From NCBI RefSeq assembly GCF_900111595.1, contig NZ_FOHN01000007.1, positions 62,001 through 126,000 on the forward strand: a stretch of DNA of 64,000 nucleotides, read 5' to 3'. This document shows positions 1 to 8,979 of the stretch, one piece after another. Position 1 is the first letter of the stretch, and every line of letters starts with the position of its first letter. Source of the stretch: [Clostridium] polysaccharolyticum (lineage in GTDB: Bacteria > Bacillota > Clostridia > Lachnospirales > Lachnospiraceae). The position numbers were made by a program, and so were the translations under genes. A model generated the notes under the pieces. It was not told the DNA's origin. It saw only the letters and a list, made by a program, of their open reading frames with translations, and searched no databases.

Positions 1-1
1 T

Positions 2-109
2 GAATTATTCGGATATACAGTTTCCAATGGAAAAGGAAAACCTACCAATTCTGAATTTGTTGCTTTAATTGCTGATAAAATTCGTTTAGAATATAAAATG
101 CGTACATAA
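2..109 (+). CDS. spo0A: Spo0A C-terminus (partial, runs in from left edge)
   Basis: The first 35 codons read as the end of a protein and stop at TAA 107-109. The residues [15 protein letters not shown] followed by ADKIRLE closely resemble the C-terminal effector (DNA-binding) domain of Spo0A, the master response regulator of sporulation, which in Bacillus ends with a near-identical KPTNSEFIAM..ADKLRLEHK stretch. The receiver domain lies outside the window. If correct, this marks the organism as belonging to an endospore-forming lineage. The match rests on a short but very conserved segment, so I am fairly sure of it. Confidence 0.85.
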   Translation, partial: ELFGYTVSNGKGKPTNSEFVALIADKIRLEYKMRT

Positions 110-205
110 ATTTTGTTAAACTTTAGGGCATAAATGAAATATAATACTTTCATGTTTGGATAAAATCATGTATAATTATGAAAACAAGAGTTTGGGAGGT
201 TTCTT

Positions 206-1642
206 ATGAAGAAAGTATTGTTCGTAGCTTCTGAAGTAGTACCGTTTATTAAAACAGGTGGATTAGCAGATGTAGTTGGTTCATTACCGAAGTACATAAA
301 TAAAGATAAATTTGACGTAAGAGTAATGCTGCCAAAATATATGGCTATTCCAGAAGAATATAAAGAAAAAATGAAGTTTAGGACCAGTTTCTACATTGAT
401 CTTGCCTGGCGAAAGCAGTATGTCGGTGTAATGGAGACGGTGTATGATGGCGTAACATTTTACTTTATTGATAATGAATATTACTTTGCGGGACCAACGC
501 CTTATGGTAATATTTATGAGGATATTGAGAAGTTCGCATTTTTCTGCAAAGCTTCTTTATCCAGTCTGCCATCTTTGGATTTTCGGCCGGATATTATCCA
601 TTGCCATGACTGGCAGACAGGCCTGCTGCCAATTTATATAAAAGATGTATTTATGCAGAATCCGTTTTATCATGGAATCAAAACCATTATGACCATACAT
701 AATCTGAAATTCCAGGGAATCTGGGATATGAAAAAAGTAAAAGACATAACTGGACTTAGTTCGTATTATTTTGCTCCAGATAAGCTTGAAGCATATGGGG
801 ATGCGAATTACTTAAAAGGCGGACTTGTCTATGCTGACAAAATTACTACCGTCAGTGAGACTTATGCAGAAGAAATAAAAACCCCTTTTTATGGAGAGAA
901 TCTTGACGGACTGATTAATGCAAGAAGCAATTCCCTTGTTGGAATTTTAAATGGCCTGGATTATGAGGAATACGATCCGGCTACGGATAAACTTATTATC
1001 AAAAATTACAATAAAGCAAATTTCCGTAGGGAAAAGAGTAAAAATAAGGTAGCACTGCAGGCGGAACTGGGACTAAAAAAGGACGAAAAAGTCTTTATGA
1101 TAGGAATTGTATCACGGCTGACTTCCCAAAAAGGGTTTGATTTAATTGATTATATGATTGAACAGATCTGTCAGGAAGATACACAGTTAGTTGTGCTTGG
1201 AACAGGTGAAGAAAAATATGAGCATTTATTTCGCCACTACGAATGGAAGTATAGTGACAGGGTTTCTGCCAATATTTATTATTCCAATGAACGTTCCCAT
1301 AGGATTTATGCAGCCTGCGATGCTTTTCTGATGCCATCTTTATTTGAGCCTTGTGGACTTAGCCAGCTGATGAGCCTTAGATACGGAACAGTGCCGATTG
1401 TCCGAGAGACAGGCGGCTTGAAGGATACCGTTATTCCGTATAATGAGTATGAAGGAACTGGTACAGGATTTTCATTCTGCAACTATAATGCACATGAAAT
1501 GATGAACACGATTAATTATGCAAAAAATGTCTATTATCACCATAAAAGAGAATGGAACAGACTTGTGGATCGTGGCATGAGCTGTGATTTCTCATGGAAT
1601 AGTTCAGCTAAGAAATATGAAGAATTATATAATTCTTTATAA
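206..1642 (+). CDS. glgA: Glycogen synthase (ADP-glucose), GT5 family
   Basis: Transfers glucose from ADP-glucose to the growing alpha-1,4-glucan, a cytoplasmic step of glycogen storage. The 478-residue protein has the usual length. It opens with the GT5 N-terminal motif KTGGLADVVGSLP (about residues 17-29), carries the acceptor-side HCHDWQTGLLP motif (about 132-142) and has the C-terminal Rossmann half with SRLTSQKGFDL and the nucleotide-sugar motif EPCGLSQLMSLRYG. ATG 206 follows a good GGGAGG. No other glg genes are adjacent, so this is a free-standing locus behind spo0A. Confidence 0.95.
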   Translation: MKKVLFVASEVVPFIKTGGLADVVGSLPKYINKDKFDVRVMLPKYMAIPEEYKEKMKFRTSFYIDLAWRKQYVGVMETVYDGVTFYFIDNEYYFAGPTPYGNIYEDIEKFAFFCKASLSSLPSLDFRPDIIHCHDWQTGLLPIYIKDVFMQNPFYHGIKTIMTIHNLKFQGIWDMKKVKDITGLSSYYFAPDKLEAYGDANYLKGGLVYADKITTVSETYAEEIKTPFYGENLDGLINARSNSLVGILNGLDYEEYDPATDKLIIKNYNKANFRREKSKNKVALQAELGLKKDEKVFMIGIVSRLTSQKGFDLIDYMIEQICQEDTQLVVLGTGEEKYEHLFRHYEWKYSDRVSANIYYSNERSHRIYAACDAFLMPSLFEPCGLSQLMSLRYGTVPIVRETGGLKDTVIPYNEYEGTGTGFSFCNYNAHEMMNTINYAKNVYYHHKREWNRLVDRGMSCDFSWNSSAKKYEELYNSL

Positions 1643-1691
1643 ATTTCTTATAAGAAAAGATAGAAAAAAGTAAAAAGTAAGGAGCAGAAAA

Positions 1692-2114
1692 ACGAACAAA
1701 GTATTAAAATTTGCTGCAGCAGGACTTGCAGCTGCAGCATTTGCAACAGGAAGTACGAGCGTTAGTGCCGCAGTTTCAAATAACATTGAATTGTACTATT
1801 CTTATGGTGCACCATCTAGTGATAATCAGCTGATTTGTTATGGAGGGTATACATCTGCAGGGAAAGATTCAATGGTATTGAGGGTGCCAATATTTGACGT
1901 GAATTTTATTGGACCACAAGTAACTATTATAACAGCACCAGCATTAAATATGAGCAGTTTTAACCAAGCGATACCAACGTATCGTACTGTTCAATACCGA
2001 AATGGTGCTAGGACTAGAAGTGGTATATATTATGATGCGACTTCAAAAGTCAGCAATTATAGCGGACAGAGAAGCATTCGGATATATGGTGTTATAAGAG
2101 AAGCCAATGGCTGA
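1692..2114 (+). CDS. Small secreted protein, apparent ACG start codon
   Basis: About 140 residues, family not recognised. The frame is open well upstream of its first conventional start (TTG 1791), and the upstream part encodes a textbook signal peptide: basic NKVLKF, then an Ala-rich hydrophobic run ending TSVSA before AVSNN. No ATG, GTG or TTG lies ahead of it. An AAGGAG at 1679-1684 sits 7 nt before an ACG at 1692, exactly where an ATG would be expected, so I read this as either a near-cognate start or a T-to-C mutated start. The mature part (about 115 residues) is rich in Tyr, Ser and Asn with one Cys and looks beta-rich. A terminator follows. The neighbour downstream is a lipoprotein/ABC cassette, so an export or toxin-immunity link is possible but only inferred. 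Confidence 0.6.
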   Translation, partial: TNKVLKFAAAGLAAAAFATGSTSVSAAVSNNIELYYSYGAPSSDNQLICYGGYTSAGKDSMVLRVPIFDVNFIGPQVTIITAPALNMSSFNQAIPTYRTVQYRNGARTRSGIYYDATSKVSNYSGQRSIRIYGVIREANG

Positions 2115-2130
2115 TAGGAAGCTTTTGGAC

Positions 2131-2171
2131 ATAGGAGTTGTTCTTTGAATGGCAGCTCCTATTTGTATTTT
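2131..2171 (+). terminator. Intrinsic terminator after the small secreted gene
   Basis: ATAGGAG (2131-2137) pairs with CTCCTAT (2156-2162), followed by a T-rich TTGTATTTT. It separates the small secreted gene from the lipoprotein gene. Confidence 0.6.
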
Positions 2172-2204
2172 GGTATCATAATGGAAATAACGAGGGATAA
2201 GAAA

Positions 2205-3356
2205 ATGCAGAAAAAAACAGCATTTATAATTGCAGTAGGTATTGCAATTTCATTAACTGGCTGCGTAAGTACGCCAGAAAATTTAAAAGAACAAAAAAAT
2301 TCAAGCCAGCAGGCAGAAAAGAAAGACGGAATCCAGCTGGACAGTTTAAAAAATGTATTGGATTGTGCAAAGGATATTCAAGGGCAAACGTATGAAAATC
2401 TGTATTTTGCAGATAATTTTCAGGTAAACCAGCCAGAACAGATTGGAAAAATAGAATTTAGCCAGAGGAAAGATTTTGATAAAGATGGGATGCAAATATT
2501 AAAGGAGTTTGTGAAGGAGATAGATCCCAAGATCAAAGTAGACACCAATCTTGTCAAACCAGGACTGCAGTACATAGATGAAAAAGGGCAAGAATCTTTT
2601 TCGTTGGGGAATGATGGGTTTTTATATTATGCCTATGAGGAAGGAGATAGCTGGATATCGGTAAAAAATGGAGATACCGAAGAGTATGAATTAGTGGAGC
2701 AGGTATGTGTCGAATATGAATATGATAATAAGTCTTTTCAATGGAAGGACAAAGAAGTTTCCTTGACTGATATTGTTGAAACGGCACAGAAGAGCGCAGA
2801 TGAATTTACGAAAAAATACGATAGTATGTCATGGAGGCCAAGCATTCTGTTGGTTTATGAAAACAAGCAGGGAGAATACTATTTTGAGGTCCGATTCACA
2901 AAATCTTACCAGGGTGCTGATCTGTTTTATGAAGATTACAGAAAAGCACTTGATTATGTAAAAGCACCTTATGTATCTGTAATGCAGCCATACATGGTAT
3001 TTAATTCGTCAAAAGAAATGCTGGCAGTAGATAATTATCCAGGAATCCTTGATTACAATAAAACCATAGAAGAATATGATAACATCATTACATTACAGTG
3101 TGCATCAGAATTATTGTCAGATAAGCTGTCCTCTTATAAAGCATACAATGTTTATCATGTGAATCTGGAATACCGCTTAGTACAGACAGATGGTGAAAAA
3201 GTTGAAAAAGATGGTTATTATTGCAATTGGCGAGCAGGAAATATATATGAGACAAGTCCATGCTGGACATTTTATTTAAGTAACGATATGGATCGCATGA
3301 CATTTGCAATGGTTGACTGTGTAACTGGGGAAGTAGAATTTGTAAGTGGAGAGTAA
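2205..3356 (+). CDS. Putative lipoprotein of an ABC cassette
   Basis: 383 residues from ATG 2205, chosen because a GAGGG lies 8 nt upstream and because it places a lipoprotein signal directly at the N-terminus: MQKKT, a hydrophobic stretch, then the lipobox LTGC with Cys at residue 19. The mature protein is acidic and hydrophilic with no family I recognise. Its stop nearly touches the next gene (permease ATG 3361), so it should be co-transcribed with two permeases and an ATPase. A surface-exposed accessory or immunity-type lipoprotein of the exporter is a reasonable guess, not shown. Confidence 0.65.
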   Translation: MQKKTAFIIAVGIAISLTGCVSTPENLKEQKNSSQQAEKKDGIQLDSLKNVLDCAKDIQGQTYENLYFADNFQVNQPEQIGKIEFSQRKDFDKDGMQILKEFVKEIDPKIKVDTNLVKPGLQYIDEKGQESFSLGNDGFLYYAYEEGDSWISVKNGDTEEYELVEQVCVEYEYDNKSFQWKDKEVSLTDIVETAQKSADEFTKKYDSMSWRPSILLVYENKQGEYYFEVRFTKSYQGADLFYEDYRKALDYVKAPYVSVMQPYMVFNSSKEMLAVDNYPGILDYNKTIEEYDNIITLQCASELLSDKLSSYKAYNVYHVNLEYRLVQTDGEKVEKDGYYCNWRAGNIYETSPCWTFYLSNDMDRMTFAMVDCVTGEVEFVSGE

Positions 3357-3360
3357 ACTC

Positions 3361-4221
3361 ATGAAAACAATACATTCGTTAAAAATTGATTTAAACAAAA
3401 CAATATGGAATTTAGGCTTCTTCTTATCCGTCTTATTAACAATAGCATTGCAATTTACAAATCAGATTTATGTAGATGGTGAAAGCGGAAAAACATATTG
3501 TGTCTTAGAAGCATTAATGAAGCTTAGCAGGAGCCAGATAGAAAGTGATGTGAATTTATCTTCGCTGATGGTATTGCAAGCTGGAGTAGCAGGGTATTTT
3601 ATTATGTTTATTCCAATTATAGCAGCATTTCCATTTATTCCAAACTTCTGTGCAGAAAGAAATAGCGGCTTAATTCGCTTTACGATACAGAGGACAGGAA
3701 AGTTCAGATATTACTGTGTAAAATTTCTATCAGCAGTATTGGGAGGAGGGTTATCTGTTTTACTTGGTTACATAGTGTTTGCTGTTCTCATGCTGATTTT
3801 GTTTCCAGACATAAGAACCTATAATCTTAGCAAAGAAGAACTGTCTGTATTGACGGATTTTTATATAACGAAAAGATTGTTTCTGATAGCATCAGGAATT
3901 TTTTTATATGGATCTGTTTCCGCAATTCCCGCTTTTTTAATGTCATCCTTTGTAAAAAACAGATATATTATTACTTGTGTACCATTTATGATTACGTATT
4001 TATATAGTACAGGTCTGACAAAATTAATATATGAAGGGATGGAAAAAGGAAAGCAGACACTGGTTGATTTAGGAAATACATTAAAACCAGAACAGATTAC
4101 CACGTTGTATTACGGAGATTCCATTTCCCGAAATGCAATATATGTAAATATGGCTTTTGTGGCAGTGTCATTTTTCATTTTTGTATGGATTATGAATGGA
4201 AGGAGTGATATGGGTGAGTAA
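3361..4221 (+). CDS. ABC-2-type permease subunit, first of pair
   Basis: 286 residues from ATG 3361, five bases after the lipoprotein stop. There are about six hydrophobic segments, including an early one at the N-terminus, a long one around residues 75-100, and a C-terminal helix before NGRSDMGE. Between the first two helices is a roughly 50-residue hydrophilic loop, a layout typical of ABC-2 exporters. It overlaps the next permease by 8 nt, implying translational coupling. Substrate unknown. Confidence 0.65.
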   Translation: MKTIHSLKIDLNKTIWNLGFFLSVLLTIALQFTNQIYVDGESGKTYCVLEALMKLSRSQIESDVNLSSLMVLQAGVAGYFIMFIPIIAAFPFIPNFCAERNSGLIRFTIQRTGKFRYYCVKFLSAVLGGGLSVLLGYIVFAVLMLILFPDIRTYNLSKEELSVLTDFYITKRLFLIASGIFLYGSVSAIPAFLMSSFVKNRYIITCVPFMITYLYSTGLTKLIYEGMEKGKQTLVDLGNTLKPEQITTLYYGDSISRNAIYVNMAFVAVSFFIFVWIMNGRSDMGE

Positions 4222-5083
4222 TATTAAGCTAAGCAGAATCCGATTAACAGCTAAAACGGAATATATAAAATGGATCTGTAATCCAAGAATTATTCTGCTG
4301 GCAGTTGTCGTTGTTTTTTTACATAATTTTATTATTCAGCCACTTCAGGAACATGCGGGCAAAATGGGAGAACCACTAAACTCTCTTGAACCATTTATTG
4401 CAACGGTAAACTCCGAGATTCTGGTAATAATCGTTCCTGCAGTGTTTTTGGCATTGTTCTCTGATTTTCCGAAAATGGATGGCAGTACATTATTTTTTGT
4501 ACATAGAATAGGAAAGATAAACTGGATTTTAGGACAGATTCTTTTTGTAGCATATGGAATTATGACTTATGTAGGAATTCTGTTTCTAGGTTCTTTTTTA
4601 CCTGTTATGACATCAACATTCTGGGCTGACAAGTGGTCAAATGTAGTAACACAATATGCACAGAGATTTCCAGACGAGTCACAGAGTTTTGCCTGTCTGT
4701 TAATAAAGAATAACATATATAATCAGGTATCACCAGATATGGCAGTAATACATGGTTATCTTCTTATGATTTTATATCTTGCCGTGTTAGCTAGTATCAT
4801 GCTGCTGTTCCAATGCCTGGATAAAAAAATATATGGCATGCTCTGTGCAGCAAGCGTTATTGCTTTTGGAGGAACGACATCATTGGTAGGAGCAAAAGCT
4901 ATGTGGTTTTTTCCAATGGCACATGCATCTTTGTGGAATCATTTTACAAGCTATTTCCGTAAACCTGTAGTGGCTTTATGGAAGTCTTATTTGTATTTTG
5001 GAAGTCTTGTGATTCTGCTGATTATTGCCTCTTTGAAGAGTATTAAGAACCGGAATTTTGATAGCATTCAGGAAATGGATTAA
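4214..5083 (+). CDS. ABC-2-type permease subunit, second of pair
   Basis: About 289 residues. GTG 4214 is chosen because AGGAG at 4201-4205 lies 8 nt upstream; the earlier ATG 4196 lacks a good site and the nearby ATG 4210 is out of frame. The protein has about six membrane segments, a first helix near residues 20-40, a large extracellular loop, and SLVILLIIASL near the end. It is similar in size and topology to the preceding permease, so the two probably form a heterodimeric membrane channel. Confidence 0.65.
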   Translation: MSNIKLSRIRLTAKTEYIKWICNPRIILLAVVVVFLHNFIIQPLQEHAGKMGEPLNSLEPFIATVNSEILVIIVPAVFLALFSDFPKMDGSTLFFVHRIGKINWILGQILFVAYGIMTYVGILFLGSFLPVMTSTFWADKWSNVVTQYAQRFPDESQSFACLLIKNNIYNQVSPDMAVIHGYLLMILYLAVLASIMLLFQCLDKKIYGMLCAASVIAFGGTTSLVGAKAMWFFPMAHASLWNHFTSYFRKPVVALWKSYLYFGSLVILLIIASLKSIKNRNFDSIQEMD

Positions 5084-5094
5084 GGAGTTGGAAA

Positions 5095-5736
5095 ATGGAA
5101 AATATAATAGAAATTCGTGATGTTTCCTTGCAGATAAAAAAAGAACAGATATTGAAGCATGTAAGTATGGATTTGGAAGAAGGAAAGATACATGGGCTTG
5201 TTGGACGAAATGGTTCTGGAAAGACTATGCTTATGAAATGTATCTGTGGCTTTATCAAAATAACAGAGGGCGAAATTAAAGTTGAAAACAAAATAGTGGG
5301 CAAAGATATCGATTTTCCTCAGAATATTGGATTTATTATCGAGACTCCAGGGTTTATTCCTTATTACAGTGGATATAAAAACTTACGCCTGCTTGCTGGA
5401 TTGCGTAATAAAATTGGAAAACAAGAAGTAAAGGATGCTATGACGGCGGTAGGACTCGACTATAAACTGAAACGTTCGGTAAAAAAATATAGTCTGGGTA
5501 TGAGACAGCGGCTGGGAATTGCACAGGCTATTATGGAAAAACCTTCTATTTTAATTTTAGACGAACCTTTTAATGGCCTGGATAAAGAAGGTGTAGAGGA
5601 AATGCGAAAGTATCTTATTAAATTGAAGGAAGATAATACAACGGTTTTGATTTGTTCTCATTCTACAGAAGATATTCATGTACTTTGTGATACGGTGGCT
5701 GAAATGGAGAAAGGAGTACTCAAAAAAATTCGTTAA
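5095..5736 (+). CDS. ABC transporter ATP-binding protein
   Basis: 213 residues, close to a minimal nucleotide-binding domain. Walker A is GRNGSGKT (about 38-45), the signature is LGMRQRLGIAQ (about 133-143), Walker B is ILILDEP (about 152-158), and the H-loop is ICSHST. It begins 11 nt after the second permease and completes the lipoprotein-permease-permease-ATPase operon. It resembles the ATPases of peptide- and lantibiotic-type exporters, so export or self-immunity is more likely than import; no solute-binding protein is present. Confidence 0.85.
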   Translation: MENIIEIRDVSLQIKKEQILKHVSMDLEEGKIHGLVGRNGSGKTMLMKCICGFIKITEGEIKVENKIVGKDIDFPQNIGFIIETPGFIPYYSGYKNLRLLAGLRNKIGKQEVKDAMTAVGLDYKLKRSVKKYSLGMRQRLGIAQAIMEKPSILILDEPFNGLDKEGVEEMRKYLIKLKEDNTTVLICSHSTEDIHVLCDTVAEMEKGVLKKIR

Positions 5737-5860
5737 ATTTACCAAGAGCATCGGAAAGGATAGAGAATGTATTGTTTAGTTATTGCATAATTCTGCTAGT
5801 TTCGTTAAAACTAATTCAATGAAAAATAGTAGTACAAGGATATGTTTTTGGGAGGTAGAA

Positions 5861-7525
5861 ATGTCTGTCGAAGTTTTGGGAGTGATATTTCAATTTGCTG
5901 GCGGCTTAGGAATGTTTTTGTATGGCATGAACATAATGGGAGACGGTTTGCAAAAGGCAGCTGGCAACAAGATGCATAACTTTTTAGGAAAAATTACAAG
6001 CAACCGTTTTCTAGGACTTTTAGCCGGAGCTCTGATTACGGCAATTATACAAAGCAGCTCAGCAACAACTGTAATGGTAGTTGGATTTGTAAATGCTGGC
6101 CTTCTGGATCTGGGACAGGCGGCTGGCGTGATAATGGGTGCCAATATTGGAACTACCATTACAAGCTGGATTGTATCCATGAATGAATGGGAATGGGCAG
6201 CCGTTTTAAAACCTTCATTCTTTGCTCCACTATTAATTGCAATTGGAGCATTTTTTATTATGCTCAATAAGAGCCAAAAGAGAAAAGAAGCCGGGCAGAT
6301 TTTAAGCGGTTTTGGTATTCTGTTTATCGGCTTGGAGTTTATGACTTCTTCTATTGAACCATATAGTGCCTCGCCTGTATTTTCTGCCGCATTTCGCATT
6401 TTAGGAAGAAATCCAGTATTTGGAATTCTGACAGGCCTTGTAGTTACCGCTTTCATTCAAAGTTCCTCTGCGTCAGTTGGAATCCTGCAGGCGCTAGCTG
6501 CCAATGGAGTAGTCGGCTGGAATAGTGCAGTTTATATTACATTAGGCCAGAATATGGGAACTTGCGTAACAGCCTTAATATCAAGTACAGGAGCTAACCG
6601 GACAGCAAAAAGAGCAGCAGTGATGCATTTTCTTTTTAATTTAATGGGAGCAATTATATTCGGAGTGCTGATGTCTTTCTTGTTTCTATGGAGGCCGGTT
6701 TTGGCAGAAGCTAAAGTATCAAGTGTTGATATTTCGGTTTTCCATACTATTTTTAACATTGCCAATACGTTAATACTGTTTCCGTTTGGTAATCTATTGG
6801 TAAAATTATCAGGCGTAATTGTGAAGGATCATGCACATAATGTTATAGATGACGAATTAGAATCAATGAAAAGGCATTTGGACGAACGAATTTTAGAAAC
6901 TCCATCATTTGCACTGGACAATGCCATTAAACAAGTGGTTCATATGGGCGAAATTACGATGGAAAACGTCAAGCGTTCGGTAAAAGCACTTCTGGAAAAA
7001 GACGGACAGCTGGTCAAAGAAGTCATGGAACAAGAAAAATTAATCGACCAGATGGAAAAGATCCTGACGGAATATTTAGTCAAGATCAGCAATTTGTCAT
7101 TATCTGAAAAACAGCAGCTGATTGTCAATCATATGTTTTATACTATCATTAATTTTGAACGTGTTGGGGACCATGCCGAGAATATTGGTGAGCTGGCCAG
7201 CATTACGATTGACAGGAAATTACAGTTTACAGAAGAAGCCTATATGGAAATGGAAAATATGTGCAAGGCTGCAATTGAGTCCTTTGAAAATTCTCTGCTT
7301 TCACGTTCGACAGAAGATCAGGAATATATCCGAAAAGTAGTAAAGTGTGAAGAACTGGTGGATAATCTGGAAGAAGAGTATCGAGAGCACCATATTGCAA
7401 GGCTTTCGAAGAATGTCTGCAATTCAGAAACTGGTGTAGTATTTGTTGATTTACTGGTAAATTTGGAAAGAATCTCAGATCATTCCATGAATATTGCCAA
7501 CTTTCTACTAGATGAATTGGATTAA
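5861..7525 (+). CDS. Na+/phosphate cotransporter with C-terminal PhoU-like domain
   Basis: 554 residues from ATG 5861 (GGGAGG 7 nt upstream); an in-frame extension to 5783 has no support. The membrane half contains the duplicated NptA/SLC34 signature, seen as ALITAIIQSSSATTVM near residue 55 and VVTAFIQSSSASVGI near residue 195. The C-terminal 220 residues are helical and PhoU-like, with repeated heptad-rich segments and the motif NFERVGDHAENI followed by NLERISDHSMNI. This architecture is common in Firmicutes and Bacteroidetes and mediates Na+-coupled phosphate movement. Confidence 0.88.
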   Translation: MSVEVLGVIFQFAGGLGMFLYGMNIMGDGLQKAAGNKMHNFLGKITSNRFLGLLAGALITAIIQSSSATTVMVVGFVNAGLLDLGQAAGVIMGANIGTTITSWIVSMNEWEWAAVLKPSFFAPLLIAIGAFFIMLNKSQKRKEAGQILSGFGILFIGLEFMTSSIEPYSASPVFSAAFRILGRNPVFGILTGLVVTAFIQSSSASVGILQALAANGVVGWNSAVYITLGQNMGTCVTALISSTGANRTAKRAAVMHFLFNLMGAIIFGVLMSFLFLWRPVLAEAKVSSVDISVFHTIFNIANTLILFPFGNLLVKLSGVIVKDHAHNVIDDELESMKRHLDERILETPSFALDNAIKQVVHMGEITMENVKRSVKALLEKDGQLVKEVMEQEKLIDQMEKILTEYLVKISNLSLSEKQQLIVNHMFYTIINFERVGDHAENIGELASITIDRKLQFTEEAYMEMENMCKAAIESFENSLLSRSTEDQEYIRKVVKCEELVDNLEEEYREHHIARLSKNVCNSETGVVFVDLLVNLERISDHSMNIANFLLDELD

Positions 7526-7561
7526 TTTATCAAACAAATTTGAAAAAATATTATTTTCCTC

Positions 7562-7590
7562 TTGATATTTGAGGATATATTAGTTAAAAT
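7562..7590 (+). promoter_or_regulatory. Housekeeping promoter of gap
   Basis: TTGATA (7562-7567), a 17-nt spacer, then TAAAAT (7585-7590), about 120 nt ahead of gap. This fits a sigma-A promoter for a highly expressed glycolytic gene. Confidence 0.6.
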
Positions 7591-7710
7591 AGGTTTGGGT
7601 TTTGTGAAAAAGAAAACAAACTCTATTAGGCCAGAATTAATCACTGTACAAAAGTCAAAGGACAAGTTGCAGTAATTATAAAATTTTTTTTCATAGGAGG
7701 AATATTTATC

Positions 7711-8718
7711 ATGGCAGTTAAAGTAGCAATTAATGGTTTTGGACGTATTGGACGTCTTGCATTCAGACAAATGTTTGGAGCTGAAGGATATGAGGTAGTA
7801 GCAATCAATGACTTAACAAGTCCTGCTATGTTAGCTCACTTATTAAAATATGATTCATCTCAAGGCAGATATGACAAAGAAGTTGAAGCAAAAGAAGATT
7901 CTATCGTTGTTGACGGAAAAGAAATCAAAATCTATGCGAAAGCTAACGCTGAAGAACTTCCTTGGGGAGAAATCGGAGTAGACGTAGTACTTGAGTGTAC
8001 AGGATTCTATACATCTAAAGCAAAATCTGAAGCTCACATCAAAGCTGGTGCAAAGAAAGTTGTTATTTCAGCTCCTGCAGGAAATGATCTTCCTACAATC
8101 GTATACAGTGTTAACGAAAAAACACTTAAAAAAGAAGATACCGTTATTTCTGCAGCTTCTTGTACAACAAACTGTTTAGCACCTATGGCTGATACATTAA
8201 ACAAATTAGCTAAAATCAAAAAAGGCTATATGACAACAATCCACGCTTACACAGGTGATCAGATGACTCTTGACGGACCTCAGAGAAAAGGCGATTTAAG
8301 AAGAGCCCGTGCAGCTGCTGTTAATATCGTTCCTAACTCTACAGGTGCTGCTAAAGCTATCGGATTAGTTATCCCAGAATTAAACGGTGTATTAGATGGC
8401 TGTGCACAGCGTGTTCCTACCCCAACAGGTTCCTTAACCCAGTTAATCGCAATCTGTGACGGTACAGTAACAGAAGCTGACGTAAACGCAGCAATGAAAG
8501 CTGCTGTATCTGATTCTTTCGGATACACAGAAGATGAAATCGTTTCTTCTGATATCGTAGGCATCAGATTTGGTTCTTTATTCGATGCAACACAGACAAA
8601 ATGCATGGATATGGGCGATGGTACAACAATGGTTAAAGTTGTTTCCTGGTATGACAATGAAAACTCATATACAAGCCAGATGGTTAGAACAATCAAATAC
8701 TTCGCTGAATTAGCATAA
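7711..8718 (+). CDS. gap: Glyceraldehyde-3-phosphate dehydrogenase
   Basis: Oxidises glyceraldehyde-3-phosphate to 1,3-bisphosphoglycerate with NAD+ in glycolysis. The 335-residue length is standard. The NAD-binding motif INGFGRIGR is at residues 7-15, and the catalytic segment SCTTNCLAP puts the nucleophilic Cys at 151. The C-terminal [15 protein letters not shown] block is intact. A strong AGGAGG site precedes the ATG. It has its own promoter and terminator and is followed by pgk and tpiA in the usual glycolytic order. Its codons look highly biased (for example GCT and AAA), as expected for an abundant enzyme. Confidence 0.97.
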   Translation: MAVKVAINGFGRIGRLAFRQMFGAEGYEVVAINDLTSPAMLAHLLKYDSSQGRYDKEVEAKEDSIVVDGKEIKIYAKANAEELPWGEIGVDVVLECTGFYTSKAKSEAHIKAGAKKVVISAPAGNDLPTIVYSVNEKTLKKEDTVISAASCTTNCLAPMADTLNKLAKIKKGYMTTIHAYTGDQMTLDGPQRKGDLRRARAAAVNIVPNSTGAAKAIGLVIPELNGVLDGCAQRVPTPTGSLTQLIAICDGTVTEADVNAAMKAAVSDSFGYTEDEIVSSDIVGIRFGSLFDATQTKCMDMGDGTTMVKVVSWYDNENSYTSQMVRTIKYFAELA

Positions 8719-8782
8719 TTAATTTCAGATAAATTATTTGATTATCATGGACTAGCATTCATGATAAATAATGACCTATCAG

Positions 8783-8811
8783 GGTCCGGTCGTTTGGGCC
8801 GGACCTTTTTT
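8783..8811 (+). terminator. Intrinsic terminator after gap
   Basis: GGTCCGG (8783-8789), a 9-nt loop, CCGGACC (8799-8805) and six T residues. A canonical strong terminator that makes gap a monocistronic unit. Confidence 0.93.
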
Positions 8812-8903
8812 AATTAAACCAGTCAATGTCTGACAGCTGCACATATTTAATGAAATGTGTTAAAGGCAATGACAGGTTCCTTATCTCTTAATCCCCAGTT
8901 TCC

Positions 8904-8928
8904 TTAGCAGGGCAATTCATTCTGCTAA
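8904..8928 (+). other. Hairpin in the pgk leader
   Basis: TTAGCAG (8904-8910) and CTGCTAA (8922-8928) form a 7-bp perfect stem with an 11-nt loop, about 50 nt before pgk. It is not followed by T residues, so it is more likely an mRNA leader structure or an operator than a terminator. Nothing else recognisable lies in the 260-nt gap between gap and pgk. Confidence 0.35.
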
Positions 8929-8979
8929 GAAGATCGTGAAAATACGGATCAGTTATGCAAATTGAAAGGAGTCTGACTC

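Noticed and set aside
148-176. Promoter for glgA with TATAAT at 171-176
   Set aside because: The -10 is good but no acceptable -35 is present at 16-18 nt, so I did not list it.
5890-6456. 188-codon minus-strand open frame inside the Na/Pi transporter
   Set aside because: Antisense shadow of a well-supported transporter gene; composition is Pro/Ala/Ile-rich without any family pattern.
8280-8696. 138-codon minus-strand frame in gap
   Set aside because: Antisense of the conserved GAPDH C-terminal domain; an effect of codon bias.
8743-8764. ATCATG/CATGAT inverted repeat after gap
   Set aside because: Only 6 bp with a 10-nt loop and immediately followed by a clear terminator; not considered a separate feature.
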